Assembly (NCBI GenBank): GCA_964016985.1
Contig: OZ024825.1
Span: 27,705,893-27,769,892 of the forward strand
DNA length: 64,000 nt
Reading direction: 5' to 3'
DNA from: Anodontia alba
Taxonomy: Eukaryota > Mollusca > Bivalvia > Lucinida > Lucinidae
Below the pieces are notes generated by a model. That model did not search any database. It worked only from the letters and a program-made list of their open reading frames with translations, and was not told the DNA's origin. The position numbers were made by a program, and so were the translations under genes. Shown here piece after piece: positions 21,389 to 31,874 of the stretch (the stretch's first letter is position 1; each line of letters starts with the position of its first letter).

Positions 21389-21559
21389 AAAGTTAAGACG
21401 TTTTAGTATTAATTAAATATAATATAGTGTTGAATTTTCAAAATAAGGGATTTATTATGCCTAAACATAATGTTATATTTTTTTACCCCCACCCCCCGCC
21501 ACGCCCTCTGAAGTAAACAGTTGTATTGGAGAAGAATATAATTGTTCTTTATCTATAGC

Positions 21560-21889
21560 GTATATATGTTACAGCTGCCATGTAAAGAAATGAGACATAT
21601 CACAGCTCAGTTTTACACAGAAAAATATAAAAGGGAATGGATTTCAGGGGAGAAAACTTTGTCTTTGTTTTGTTTTCTTCTGAAAAGGGGTCTATACTTT
21701 AAAAGGAAAGGTAAAGAAGTTGCTCACCACGGGAGCAAATTCTTTCCTTTTTGTGTAAATCCCTTTTCAGAAAGAGCCTGGCATGCAGGAGAGCAAACAG
21801 AAAGTCACAAAAGTTGTCTCCTTTTCTTTAAGTATGGCAGAAAATTTACCACGTGTAAACGTCCAAATATTAAAGCACCATATTCCTAC
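21560..21889. repeat. dispersed repeat ('GGGAGACAACTT' family)
   Basis: Text such as AGAAAAC...CTTCTGAAAAGGGGTCTATACTTTAAAAGG, then CAGGAGAGCAAACAGAAAGTCACAAAAGTTGTCTCC, recurs in altered form at 28190-28500, 35545-35700 and 37180-37390. It is imperfectly self-complementary: AAGGAAAGGTAAAGAA is opposed by TTCTTTCCTTTTTG. No function is assigned. Confidence 0.5.
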
Positions 21890-22192
21890 AAAAAATAGAT
21901 ATTTCTTATTCAAGTAAGGTTAAATAAATTGATATATGATATCAATAAGCTCATAAAATGTGGCACCTGACTGCCTGTAAATTTTCACTTAGTCTCTCGT
22001 TTTTGAACTGGACCAAAAAGAAATGTTTTTGTTTTTTTTATCGAGATAAGATAAAAAATAATAATTTCATTTCAAGAACGAGTGATTGACTTAAATTTAC
22101 AGGTTGTCAGGTGCCACATTTTATGATTGAATTAATACCATATATCAATATATTAAACCTTTCTTGGATAAAAAAAAATGTCTATTTTTAAG
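21890..22192. mobile_element. ~300-bp MITE with two nested inverted repeats
   Basis: Outer arms: AAATAGATATTTCTTATTCAAG...GTAAGGTTAAATAAATTGATATATG versus CATATATCAATATATTAAACCTTTCTTGGAT...TGTCTATTT. Next inward come ATAAAATGTGGCACCTGAC and its complement GTCAGGTGCCACATTTTAT. The whole copy is intact end to end. Confidence 0.75.
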
Positions 22193-22299
22193 GAATATAG
22201 AGCCTTTAAATGCATATTCATGATGATGACTGAGTTGATGGAAGTCAAAATTCCCGAAGTTAGAGAGCCGGACCATCACCTTAGTGACTTTGATCTTTT

Positions 22300-22755
22300 C
22301 TTAATCTGTTTGCCCTCTGTCATACATGTCATTAAGTTTCAGTCCATTTACTACCTATTGCTGTGTCTATAAATAGCTGGACGAGTGACAAACAATGACT
22401 TTCTGTGGCTTCTGATCTGGGTCTACATTATTTACCCGGACTCACGAAAACACGCCTATATAGTTTTGACCCCTTAAACCCCCTTTTATGCAGTAAAACT
22501 GGGGTTTACAGGGGTATACATTAAAATTCTTATTTCTGCTAAAATAGATTGTGGGTACTCGTTAGAACCGCCTCGCCGAGGCGGTTCAAACACGTACCCA
22601 CAGTCTATGTTTTGAGCAGAAATATGAAAACTACTAGAATTTTTCATCTGATTTTTTTTTTTTTTTTTTTTTTTATTTTTTGGTGGTAAAACTCAATATA
22701 TTTGAATAGGCGTGTTTTCGTAATGTGTCTGTCTGAACATCAGGTTAAATATGGT
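22300..22755 (+). mobile_element. MITE family A containing a nested family E MITE
   Basis: The left part, GTCCATTTACTACCTATTGCTGTGTCTA to TGGGTCTACATTATTTACCCGGA, ends at 22440. The right part resumes at about 22722 with TGTCTGTCTGAACATCAGGTTAAATATGGTATA. The intervening 280 bases are a whole family E copy. Confidence 0.75.
22441..22721. mobile_element. MITE, family E (complete copy)
   Basis: The left end CACGAAAACACGCCTATATAG is inverted at the right as AATAGGCGTGTTTTCGTAATG. The centre is a near-perfect hairpin: GTGGGTACTCGTTAGAACCG, CCTCGCCGAGG, then the complementary arm, flanked by TTTCTGCTMAAA-type sequence. A poly-T lies at 22650-22672. Other copies lie at 23694, 29705, 41541, 43961, 47095 and 58086. 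Confidence 0.85.
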
Positions 22756-22802
22756 ATACCAAGATCACCGTTTTGGACAGGTGATAATAAGTAAATGTTA
22801 AT

Positions 22803-23006
22803 CCTTTCAACCCTGAGTTTCTGAAATAGACTCTTCCATCTCTTAATTTGGACACATTCATTGCTTCCAAAATGGTGAAAGTTGTAAATCAAGAACACAT
22901 TGGCAAATAGTGTAGATCCTGATGAGACGGCTCATCATGAGCCGTCTCATCTGAATCTACACTGTTTGCAAAAGTATCTGTCTTGGTCTACAAGGCTGAA
23001 AGGGTT
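22803..23006. mobile_element. MITE, family D
   Basis: Ends CCTTTCAACCCTGAG and GGCTGAAAGGG are roughly inverted. The centre is a near-perfect hairpin of about 35 bp per arm around GCAAATAGTGTAGATCCTGA...GACGGCTCATCATGAGCCGTC. Copies lie at 28700, 29035, 29555 and (a related one) 62735. Confidence 0.7.
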
Positions 23007-23103
23007 TAAATTGTTTGATTTGCTTGTTGTTTCTTTTTTGCCAAGAATATTTTTTTGTCAAGAATTATCTGCAGTAAAGATGTAACATTTCTGGAATATT
23101 GTC

Positions 23104-23365
23104 ACTAGTACGTAAAGAGATCTTCGCAAGCAGCACCGAAGACCCAGATCAACACGCGCATCCGCGCAGTCTGAACTCCACCTGGTGGAGTCTGCATTCT
23201 TTAGAATCTGCTCCACAAAACCGAGATCCAGGTCAGACTACGCATGCTCTTATTGGCATTTTCCGTTTTGTTATACTGGTCTAAAGATATGGCTCCGATC
23301 AGACCGCGCCGATGTGCAGGCTGTTATGGGTATTCGCTGTTCGTGTATAGGTTAGTGACCCTTTT
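23104..23365. mobile_element. MITE family C fragments
   Basis: AGACCCAGATCAACACGCGCATCCGCGCAGTCTG and GATCAGACCGCGCCGATGTGCAGGCTG are diverged family C hairpins. Confidence 0.45.
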
Positions 23366-23403
23366 TACATGCACGTAATCAATGTTTCGCCTAGAGAATA
23401 TGG

Positions 23404-23697
23404 GTGTTGCGGGGCTACCCCCAGGAATTAGACAATTTTGAAAATTTTATGTCTTATTCCTTAACCCTGAGTCCTTATTTTGTGTCAAAAAATCTTGTAA
23501 GAAGACCAGATTTTCCCTTATTTTCTGAAGAATTTCAAGCTCAGGTATCTAAACTCCCACCCAGGTTTTTAGTGGTCTGTCAAATTCCTCAGCGTAGGGA
23601 TGTTTTTGTTGTCTTATTCGAAGGTATCACCGACAAACAACCCCCCACCCCCTGGGGTAAATTATTGATAGATGCATTATCATGCATACAATCTTAA
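23404..23697 (+). other. 97-codon open frame of unknown status
   Basis: The frame starts MLRGYPQELDNFENF and runs to a stop just before a family E MITE. It contains no motif I recognise, has no clear upstream splice or promoter context, and the underlying DNA looks like low-copy repeat sequence. It is probably a chance frame and is listed only because it is a clean stretch between repeats. Confidence 0.15.
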
Positions 23698-23936
23698 ATT
23701 TCACCTCCAAAACTAAAATTTTTCAGATAAAAATTCTGATATTTTTCATATTTCTGCTCAAAACATAGATTGTGGGTAATCGTTAGAACCGCCTCGGTGA
23801 GGCGGTTCTAACGAGTACCCACAATCTATGTTTTTTGAGCAGAAATAAGAAAAATAATGTATATCCCTGTAAACCCCAGTTTTGCTATATAAAAGTGGGG
23901 TTTTAGAGAGTCAAAAGTATATAGGCATGTTGATGT
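23694..23936. mobile_element. MITE family E, end-truncated
   Basis: It has the central hairpin GTGGGTAATCGTTAGAACCG, CCTCGGTGAGG and the complementary arm, and the CCCTGTAAACCCCAGTTTTGCTATATAAAAGTGGGG block. Both outer terminal repeats are decayed or missing. Confidence 0.7.
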
Positions 23937-24034
23937 GACGACGTATGCAGTCAGTGAATATGCAATGAATGTCCTGAGACAAGCACACACAGAGGACATC
24001 GTTACCCGTTCATTGGTAATAACAGAACATATCG

Positions 24035-24370
24035 ACGAGCAGAGAAGACTTTGAGCAGGCGTGGAAGTACAGGCTGATCTTGGTCTTTGCTGTTCTCATA
24101 TGGCATAAGGCCCTTTTCATGTGTAACACTGTGTGGCATGGTACGTTCGGGGCATGAACCAGAAATTTTTAACCTTTAAAGTGTTAATCATAACTCCAGC
24201 CGACGACATTTTACTTTATTTTATTTTTTATTTTTTAGAGAATATAAAGCTTGACATTTCATGATTCACATGAAATACCAAGTCTTCTTCTCTCTGAAAA
24301 ATAATGATGAAAAAGATAGACTGTCGTCTGCTACAACTTTGTTGAGCGCGTTAATGGTTAATATTCAAAA
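24035..24370. mobile_element. family C fragment and 'CAGACGACA' family remnant
   Basis: 24035-24120 carries ACAGGCTGATCTTGGTCTTTGCTGTTC...CATATGGC (family C). 24165-24370 has AACCTTTAAAGTGTTAATC...CCGACGACATT and, inverted, TGTCGTCTGC...GCGCGTTAATGGTTAAT. This second pattern recurs at 25000, 36980, 46900 and 62650. Bases 24371-24999 are AT-rich with nothing recognisable. Confidence 0.5.
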
Positions 24371-24999
24371 GGAAACAGCTTTCATAAACAAGATTAGATA
24401 ACATGGGAGACGACAATTGATTATTAGAAACTTATCACTCTGTTATTCGGTAACAATTAAAGATTGAGGACTTCGGTCACTAGTTTATCATAAATAGACT
24501 ATAAAAAATTCCGAAAGTCCATGATATCATAGGAATACCCATCTGTACAGAATCATGTGGTCATTTCGTCACATAATCATATAAATTAAGACTAAAATCT
24601 ACCGCAACTTCATAATTTCTCTATTACAGTTAAGGTATTAACATTGAAGGTTTTAAAGATGTGGATGTTTGATATAAAGGTGTGTAACATTTTTTCACTT
24701 AATAATATAGTGATGTTTTGCTCTGTTTTACGTGCAAGAACATTTTTTATTACTAACAAGAGAAATGCACAAAACGTCGAGAAAAGAAACTTTAAAGTAC
24801 ACGAGATAGTTTTAGTCTAAAAGCGCTGGGAGACGGACAGAAACCCTAGATCTTTCGAATTTTGCAATTCTTCAGGGAAAATCAGAGGTCACATACCATT
24901 TTACTTTAAACTGATGCTGTATCACGTCAAACATTGAGGATGAAAACTTAGTAGAAAGCCTGTAAAAATGAAACAATTAAATAAGGCAGTTATATTTAA

Positions 25000-25059
25000 C
25001 CATTACCACTTTCTGGGCTAATTCAGCAGACGACAAATTGGTGATATTTTTCTGTTATT

Positions 25060-25091
<32 letters not shown>

Positions 25092-25205
25092 TTTTGTTTT
25101 GTTTTTATCCCAGAAAACAGGATTTGACATTTCATGCAGATTGTCTCCAATGGACACAATTTGCATGAAATGTCATCTCCTGTTTTGAGAGCTAAGCGTT
25201 AAAGC
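25000..25205. mobile_element. MITE of the 'CAGACGACA' family
   Basis: TTCAGCAGACGACAAATTG, a poly-T tract (25062-25091), then an inverted repeat AACAGGATTTGACATTTCATGC / GCATGAAATGTCATCTCCTGTT around a short loop, ending GAGCTAAGCGTTAAAGCG. Confidence 0.6.
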
Positions 25206-26066
25206 GGAGTTGACACACCAAGACTGCTATATAATATAATTTTATTCTGATATTGTCGACTTTGCATGCGTTGTGCGCAAATTTCTCTCTATGGGAAGAA
25301 GGTAAGTAAGAATGATACGGGATTGAAAGCCTGCTGTAAGATATGAATCTTCTCTGTAGTACGAACAGCAAAACAATCATTGGAGAAACACAATATCTAT
25401 AAGAAGAATTTATGATATAAAATATGAAAGTTTGGTAAAGGTTGAATTGTGGAAAATGTATTTTGAGGTCAGGAATATCGTTAAAGCAGAGGGTTATAGC
25501 ACTTTGTTCTATGAAAGTAACAGTACTAGACGAAAGCACGTAATAAAACTGGGAAAGTAATAAAAAGATTTTGATAAGAAATAGGATAATAAAAACATAA
25601 AGAACATTTTTTTTTTTTTTTTTTTTTTTTTTTTGCAAAGGCTATATTATACAATAATACATTATTTTGCGATCAGGAATGGAAACAAAAAACTTTTTGA
25701 AAATGCCCGTCATGTCATATGCGAACAGCAAAAGGTAAGATCAGTTTTATAGACAGCAATGGAATTTTTTTCTGACCTAAAATGGAATGACAAATTGAAT
25801 GTATATGATCATGCACAACCTTTCAATCTCATACAAGACCGTTTTTTTTTCAGTTTACAAATGAAGTGCATAGTATGATATGAAAATGTCCTTTATTACC
25901 CCAAACCCCAATGCGAAATGTACAGAGCCTCTACATCGTGAATACTTACGGGTCCCATAAAAAGTTACGGGTGACCAACAGTAAAGAGTGGAAATCGATA
26001 AACAAGTCACTTTTGTCCGTGTTTGTAATAATTTAATAACAGTAGTACCCGCGTACAAGATTTTAC
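25206..26066. other. no gene seen
   Basis: A poly-T tract lies at 25609-25634 and a short family C tag CATATGCGAACAGCAAAAGG at 25718-25737. Two minus-strand frames of 148 and 116 codons are AT-rich, lack recognisable domains and are not called. Confidence 0.5.
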
Positions 26067-26412
26067 AGTGAACCCTCGTTACAACGACAGCATTTGTTCC
26101 CAAAAACGTTGCCATTAAAATGAATTTGCTGATATAAAGTATCCTTAATGAGCAGACTGATATGTAAGAAAGACCTTGTATTGTTCTTATTTCCTCGTAG
26201 AACACATGTTTTGGATATTTGTTAGAATCGCCTCACTGAGGCGATTCTAACAAATATCCAAAACATATGTTTCTTTAAAGTATTCAATACAATATTCTTG
26301 CATAACCTATTACTAATTGTTACCTCTTAAGCGAAAGTTTCGTGACAATCAGATGGTCATTATAACGAATTGTTCGTTGTATCGAGTGTCGTTATAAAGA
26401 GGGTTGTCTGTA
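26067..26412. mobile_element. ~345-bp MITE, family F, copy 1
   Basis: Inverted ends GAACCCTCGTTACAACGACA and GTCGTTATAAAGAGGGTTGTC. The central near-perfect hairpin is TTTTGGATATTTGTTAGAATCG, CCTCACTGAGG and its complement. The second copy at 33386-33725 is in the opposite orientation. It ends about 65 bases upstream of the LRR gene's ATG, so it may sit in or near the promoter (inference). Confidence 0.8.
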
Positions 26413-26477
26413 TTGAGTCATTCTAAGCTAATACTATTATGATGTGACCTATTTTCAAGCTACATGTCAGTTTCTTC

Positions 26478-27727
26478 ATGGAGGGGCTCACTTTTTGTTA
26501 TATTTGCGTCTTTCAGATTGTTTATTTGGCTGCGATGTGCAGCACTTTTCAACCGTCTACAGGGCAGACGACAGAATGCATAGCACCTCCACCATGCACC
26601 TGTTTGAAATCCTCCGTGATCTGTTCTAATGAAGGTTTGACTGAAATTCCAGAGTTTGATGTTACGGACCAAACATTTGACGTGCTCTATATCAAACTTG
26701 ATGGTAATTCTATATCCTACGTTCCAGATAACGCATTCTATAATTTGACAAAGACAAATTGCTCGGATATACGAATTGATATGAGTGACAATGAAATCAC
26801 AAACTTAAGCGACAACTCCTTTGCTGATGTTGAAAATAACATAACTGAACTTCAGCTGCAGAGCAATAACCTGACAGCCTTACCTCGTGTTCTTGGTTCT
26901 CTGCGGAGTCTAAGTTCATTGAGCATATTTAAAAACACTATAAGATATTTTGATCCTGTTATATTGCAAAACCTAGGATTGAGTTTAACTAATTTCAGAG
27001 TAGGAATGGCAGAAGATGGAACATGGCCATCGGGGTTTCGGTACCTCTTTGAGCTAACTAAACTAACACTTCAAGATGTACATTCAACGTCACTTCCGTT
27101 CGACGCCTTTCTGGGATTCGAAGCGATGTTGACTTCACTGCAGATAGAGTTCACCAGTCTTTCGATGGTACCAACAGCTTTATGCAATCTCAAATATTTG
27201 CAGGCGTTTTCGTTCAGCTACAACGATAAACTTGTTGACAGGCTCAATATATTTCCGATGTGTCGTCCAGCAATATCCACTCTCCGCACCCTGGTCATCT
27301 CGTATAACCAGCTTATTGGTTTTCCCTCTGTATTCAACACATTCCCGAATGTAACCACTGTACGGTTAAAAAACAATCCGGATCTACAGTACATCCCGGA
27401 ATCTGCAGTTACCAGCGATTCTCAGTTGAGCAATCTGGATTTGTCTGGTAATGGATTCACCCAAATGCCAGAGGCACTCCAGCGCTTCGTGTTTTTGGAG
27501 CGGCTGGATCTTTCTAACAACAAAATTATCTCTCTGGAGGACCAAAGTGTAAGAAGCATGGACTCCCTGCTCTGGCTCAGCCTAAGCGGGAATCCCTTGT
27601 CATACATTGCTGACACGGCGTTTAGAAATATAAGCTCCCTACAGACTCTTATACTGGATAACGTGAATCTTACAGTGTTCCCACGAGCTGTACTGACACT
27701 GCCAAAGTTAGCTTTTATTTCTTTCAG
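26478..27727 (+). CDS. secreted leucine-rich-repeat protein, exon 1 (signal peptide, LRRNT, LRRs)
   Basis: With the second exon this gives a 465-residue protein. Residues 1-20 are hydrophobic and suit a signal peptide. An LRRNT cap follows (Cx5CxCx6C, C34/C40/C42/C49). Then come about a dozen LRRs of 22-26 residues, for example LTEIPEFDV, NITELQLQSNNLTALP, LSNLDLSGNGFTQMP and LERLDLSNNKIISLED. There is no transmembrane segment, so it is probably extracellular. Such LRR-only proteins serve recognition or adhesion; some bivalve relatives are annotated as Oplophorus luciferase non-catalytic-subunit-like (from memory). The exon ends ...TTTCAG before GTAAGC; reading through gives a stop at once, so splicing is needed. 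A good acceptor-like TTTGCGTCTTTCAG at 26503-26516 leaves open an upstream first exon, with this ATG not the true start. Confidence 0.85.
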
Positions 27728-27789
27728 GTAAGCAATACTACGTATACCAGAAATGTATAACTCCAGCAGAAAGCATCAAGCGAAAAGTG

Positions 27790-27970
27790 CATTCGAGCAA
27801 AATGCGCAGATTCAGATCATTATGCGCGTGCGCAAAGTATCATCTGTGCCTTTGCTCTCAATTCTTACATTCTGTAGTATCCAATGATTCTGTTATCGGA
27901 CATTGAAGGCCGATGCGCAGGCTGATCTGGGCCTTCGCTGCCCGCATATGCCCGAAGACACATTTACGTC
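27790..27970. mobile_element. MITE family C, intronic
   Basis: CAGATTCAGATCATTATGCGCGTGCGCAAAG and GCCGATGCGCAGGCTGATCTGGGCCTTCGCTGCCCGCATATG match the family C hairpin and end. Confidence 0.5.
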
Positions 27971-28189
27971 TTGCGCGGTCTAGACAAGAGGGTATCCGAA
28001 TACATATCTTTTTCTTATAACTCTTATATCCAAACATGTGTTATAGGTACTCGTTCAGTGAGGCGCTTCTAATGAGTAATATAGCATATTTTTTTCGTGG
28101 AGAAATAAGAAAAATATCAACATTTTTTTTAGCTGAAAAAAAGATGCTTTATCTAGATCTGTGATATGAACAATGGGACTGGGTACACT

Positions 28190-28500
28190 TGGTAGATTTT
28201 CCGCCATTTTTGTACAAGGGAGACAACTTTTATGACTTCCTGTTTCTTTTCCTGCACATGAAATCTAAAAGAAAAAATATCTGCTCTAAAAGTAACGATT
28301 GTATTCCCCTTGAGAACAAATCCTTTCTTTTTAGAAGATATATCATTTTGTTGCTGCTCATCTGTTTAAAAGAAAATGTTCACAAACTGAACCACAGTTT
28401 AACCAATTTATGCTGTAGGGCTCAAGCGCATTTAATAAACACTTTAGATAAAGAATATACTCACAAAGGAGCATATTCTTTCCTTTTAGAGTAGACTTCT
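28190..28500. repeat. 'GGGAGACAACTT' dispersed repeat, intronic
   Basis: ACAAGGGAGACAACTTTTATGACTTCCTGTTTC at the left is followed by self-complementary text (AAAGGAGCATATTCTTTCC near 28465-28485). Same family as 21560 and 37180. Confidence 0.5.
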
Positions 28501-28699
28501 CTTTGGGTCGATTGTTTACAATCGAGCCATCGTATACACTTTAGGTAGATGTCCACGTGATTATCATTGTCCAATATAATCAAACCGCGCGTTAGATGAA
28601 ATCCAGGTAACGGTTATTTATAGCCGCGCTATTCTTGTCGCTGTGACGTCAGAGCGCTATCGATAGAGGGTTATCTGTAAAACCTGGACTGGGACATTT

Positions 28700-29150
28700 G
28701 TGACATTAGCAAACTGCAGACCCAGATCAGACACCGCATAACGCGGTCTGCACTGTTTGCTTACATTGCAGGAAGTTAAGGGTTGAATGGAAGTCTTAAA
28801 TCCCCGTTCAGGACCATTTTCTCAGCGAACATTCAGAGACAATCGACCCACCAGTATTATCAGTGCTTTGATTCAAAATGGAGGCAAAATCAATTTCGAC
28901 AGTTGTCTGCCCTGAAAGTGTATCCACTCGCCTTAACCCTTGTCATGCTGAATAAATTAAATTACCACGCCCACTTTTAATTTTCAGCCAGTCAGATTAC
29001 TCGATCCGGATTGTTACTTTAAATTCATACACTGAATGAAAAAACAGTGCAGATTCAGATGAGTTGGCTTGAAGAAGCCAACTGATCTGAATCTACACTG
29101 TTTATAAAAGCAGGACATATCCGGGTTCAGCAGGACAAGGGTTAATTTAG
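28700..29150. mobile_element. two family D MITE copies
   Basis: 28700-28775 holds CAGACCCAGATCAGACACCGCATAACGCGGTCTGCACTGTTTGC. 29035-29150 holds a near-perfect hairpin CAGTGCAGATTCAGATGAGTTGGCTTGAAG and its complement, followed by CAGGACAAGGGTTAA. The two flank 28776-29034, which contains a matching ...CCTTAACCCTTGTCATGCTG end. Confidence 0.55.
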
Positions 29151-29289
29151 ACAGCTGTCTGTCGTATATATGGTGACATTGTTTTATCTTGATAAAATCT
29201 GATACGAAATAATACAGTATTAATCTAAATTTGAGCTTTCAGAAAATGAAAGATTATCGTACTTGGACTTTTACAAAAGTGTCCGACGG

Positions 29290-29535
29290 AGGTCAGTCTA
29301 GATTAGACGATAACAAAAAGTTCATAAACTGAAAAAACAGTCAACTTTTTTTTAACTCAAACAGTGATAACTCAAACTACTGCTTAAGTCAAACTTAATA
29401 AAGGGCCATATTTGTTTTGTTTGCTATATGTTCCTTACATTTCAACTCCTGTTGTCTAAAACTGCTGTTATCTCAAACCAAACATTCTGGTTCCTTGGAA
29501 GTTGAGATAATGGTAGTCGACTGTACATGCATTAC
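29290..29535. mobile_element. 'TATCTCAAA' inverted-repeat element, intronic
   Basis: Recurrent AACTCAAACAGTGATAACTCAAACT text ends in GAAGTTGAGATAATGGTAGTCGACTGTAC. This matches the right end of the element at 32723-33045. Confidence 0.5.
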
Positions 29536-29554
29536 AAACACTATATGTTGATTT

Positions 29555-29665
29555 TAACTCTTTCAGCTCGGTAGACCAAAACGGATGCCTATGCAAACAG
29601 TGTAGCTCCAGATGAGATGGCTCGTAACGAGCCATCTCATCAGGATCTACACTGTTTGCCATTCC
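29555..29665. mobile_element. MITE family D, intronic
   Basis: CTCTTTCAGCTCGGTAGACCAAAACGG, then a near-perfect hairpin with arms GCAAACAGTGTAG and GATGAGATGGCTCG around TAA. A poly-T follows at 29668-29685. Confidence 0.7.
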
Positions 29666-29704
29666 GTTTTTTTTTTTTTTTTTTTTGACTGACATCCCTG
29701 TTTG

Positions 29705-29964
29705 CAATATATTCAAATATACTGAAAATTTTACTACCAAAAAATGAAAATTTTCAGACAAAAAAAAATTCTGATATTTTTCATGTTTCTGCTCAAAACA
29801 CAGACTGTGGGTACTCGTTTAGAACCGCGGTTCTAACGAGCGCCCACAATCTATGTTTTGAGCAGAAATATGAAAATAATGTATACCCTTGTAAAATCCA
29901 GTTTTATTATATAAAAGTGGGGTTTAAGGGGGTCAAAATTATATAGGCATGTTTTCGTGATGAT
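29705..29964. mobile_element. MITE family E abutting the LRR splice acceptor
   Basis: The family E central hairpin is partly deleted (TCGTTTAGAACCGCGGTTCTAACGAG). The right terminus ATAGGCATGTTTTCGTGATGAT ends at 29964, only seven bases before exon 2. The left terminus is missing. Confidence 0.8.
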
Positions 29965-29971
29965 TTTTCAG

Positions 29972-30119
29972 AGATACACAGATCCTTTGCAGCTGTGGCA
30001 TGAAATGGATTTTAACAGACTGGAAGAGATGGAATACAGTTACCATAGACGGCAAGTGTGGCGCACCAGAACTGGATATTAAGACTTACATTTCGAAATA
30101 TCTGCCAGCCTGTCCGTAA
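29972..30119 (+). CDS. LRR protein, exon 2 (LRRCT cap and stop)
   Basis: Translated in the phase set by exon 1: DTQILCSCGMKW, ILTDWKRWNTVTIDG, KCGAPELDIKTYI, SKYLPACP, stop (TAA 30117-30119). The CxC...C...C pattern with the LxCxCxMKWILTDWK signature is a classic LRR C-terminal cap, so exons 1 and 2 together make a complete capped solenoid. The protein ends two residues after the last cysteine with no membrane anchor or GPI-like tail, supporting secretion. The exon is 148 bases. Confidence 0.88.
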
Positions 30120-30420
30120 CCAACAAAAGAAGGCTCATTAACTCTGAGATCATTCACTTACGCTGAACTGACAATGTGGCATGTCCCAGATCCCACACAG
30201 CCAGATCATTCTTCACAATTTGCTCACTGAGTTTCTCTGAGTGTGTGGATCATTTATGCGAACAATGAAGACTGCGAAGCTGTTTCTCAGAGCTTGCAAA
30301 AGCCACTTCGTTTGTGTTATACTGTTAACCGGTTAATATATAATTGTCATAAAAGTCCGTGCACAATTATTGTATTTTACCTAAGGTATAATAAAAATAT
30401 ATGTGTTAAGGGTAACATGT
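30120..30420 (+). terminator. LRR gene 3' UTR with polyadenylation signal
   Basis: Non-repetitive sequence follows the stop. AATAAA at 30390-30395 is the best polyadenylation signal, about 275 bases after the stop. The transcript end is inferred to lie shortly after, before the MITE cluster starting near 30480. Confidence 0.6.
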
Positions 30421-30479
30421 AAAAAAAAATAGGTAGGGTAGGTAGGGATTTTTTTTTTTTTTTTTTTTTTACATTTTTG

Positions 30480-31575
30480 TATATAATTTTACCATAATTA
30501 CCAAATATATTTGGACGCGGCACCATAATTCACATAAAATTTTACAAGTCAGTTTGAATATCCTTTGATGTGTCTAAAAAGTATTGATAAAATGGCATAC
30601 AGGGTAGACCCTGATCAAACTGCTCCTATAACAACAGTTTGATTTTGGTCTACGCTGTTCGCACAAAACAATTTGTCCAAACATTGTTTAGAAAACATAA
30701 AAAAAAAACTAGGTTTCACCAGCAGAGTTACCGATTTTACCGTATATATTCGAACAGCCAGGCCTGAGCAAACAGTGTAGACCCAGATGAGACGCCGCAG
30801 AACGCGGCGTCTCATCAGGGTCTACACTGTTTGCCACTCATCCAGCAATTTTTGGACACAATATCGGGTATTGATCTCACTTGTTCAAATTTTAGAACAC
30901 GTATGGTAAGGAGTTGAGATGTCCGAATGCTAAGGGTTAATACGGTAGGAAGGGATTATTTTTTTTGTTTGGCCTTAGTTTCCGGACGTCTTACCACCTT
31001 ATCATACTTGTCCTAACAATTTAACACTTCCATTTTACTACCTGTTTTTACAGGGGCGAATCCAGGATTTCTGAGGGGTTTCGATTTAATCATATTACGT
31101 GTATTCGGACAGACAGGCCTAAGCAAACAGTGTAGACCCAGGACAGACGCCACAGAACGCGGTGTCTGATCAGGGTCTACACTGTTTGCCACTTGACCAG
31201 CAATTTTACGAACATTCGCTGGTGGTAAAATGGACTTGTTAAAATAGAAGTATTTGATAAAGTCTGTCAAATTTATCAAATTTACCCAAAATTTCCCATG
31301 AAAATGAAAATTTGCGTCAAAGACCGTTCCACTGAACCTCTCCCCTTCCCCCGCAACCCCCCCCCCCCCTCTGAATCTCCCCCTATTGTTGCGTCTGAAA
31401 AACTGCTGGATGAGTGGCAAACAGTGTAGACCCTGATCAGTAGCCGCGTTCTACGGCGTCTGATCTGAGTATACACTGTTTGCATAGGCCTCTCTGTCCG
31501 AGTATTTAGGTTAAATACGTTAATCCATTTGATATTATATTATATTTAACTTAAGTATTCGGACAGACAGGACAT
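30480..31575. mobile_element. cluster of four family A MITEs
   Basis: Copies lie at about 30486-30690, 30737-30952 (reverse orientation, with a near-perfect hairpin GCAAACAGTGTAGACCCAGA, GACGCCGCAGAACGCGGCGTC and complement), 30980-31230 and 31384-31575. The third is interrupted at about 31050-31085 by unrelated text. A C-run lies at 31358-31368. Ends such as CCGTATATATTCGAACAG and GGGTTAATACGGTA are recognisable. Confidence 0.7.
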
Positions 31576-31586
31576 AGAAAATGAGC

Positions 31587-31820
31587 CAGCGCACGACAAA
31601 ACCAACAAAATGACATGTGCGCCCAGCGAAGACTCAGATCAGCCTGGGCATCCGCCCAGTCTGATCAGAGTCTTCGTTGTGCGCTCAATGGGTAGCTAAG
31701 GACCCAAGCTTTCTTCATGCGGACAGCGAAGAATTTGATCAGACTGAGTGGATGCCCAGGCTGAGCTGAGTCTTCGCTGGGCGCACATTCCATTTTTTGT
31801 TTTGTCTTGCGTTGGCTCAA
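31587..31820. mobile_element. MITE, family B (good copy)
   Basis: Terminal repeats TGAGCCAGCGCACGACAAAAC and GTTTTGTCTTGCGTTGGCTCA. Subterminal ATGTGCGCCCAGCGAAGACTC is inverted as GAGTCTTCGCTGGGCGCACAT. Two hairpins lie inside. Confidence 0.8.
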
Positions 31821-31874
31821 AAAGTGTAGACACTACATGGAACTATGTAAGGGAAATGGATACAACTGGTCCCA

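Larger units (their letters stand above)
27728..29971 (+). other. LRR gene intron (2244 bp, phase 2), packed with MITEs
   Basis: Donor GTAAGC is at 27728-27733 and acceptor TTTTCAG at 29965-29971. Joining the AG left at the exon 1 end to the first A of exon 2 gives Arg and keeps the LRRCT frame, which strongly supports these sites. The intron contains family C (27790-27970), the GGGAGACAACTT repeat (28190-28500), three family D hairpins, one TACAGTCGACT-type element and one family E MITE touching the acceptor. Confidence 0.8.

Noticed and set aside
25192..26205. Two minus-strand frames of 148 and 116 codons just upstream of the LRR gene
   Set aside because: One starts in a poly-T-derived lysine run; neither has a domain. 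Part of the second lies in a family F MITE.
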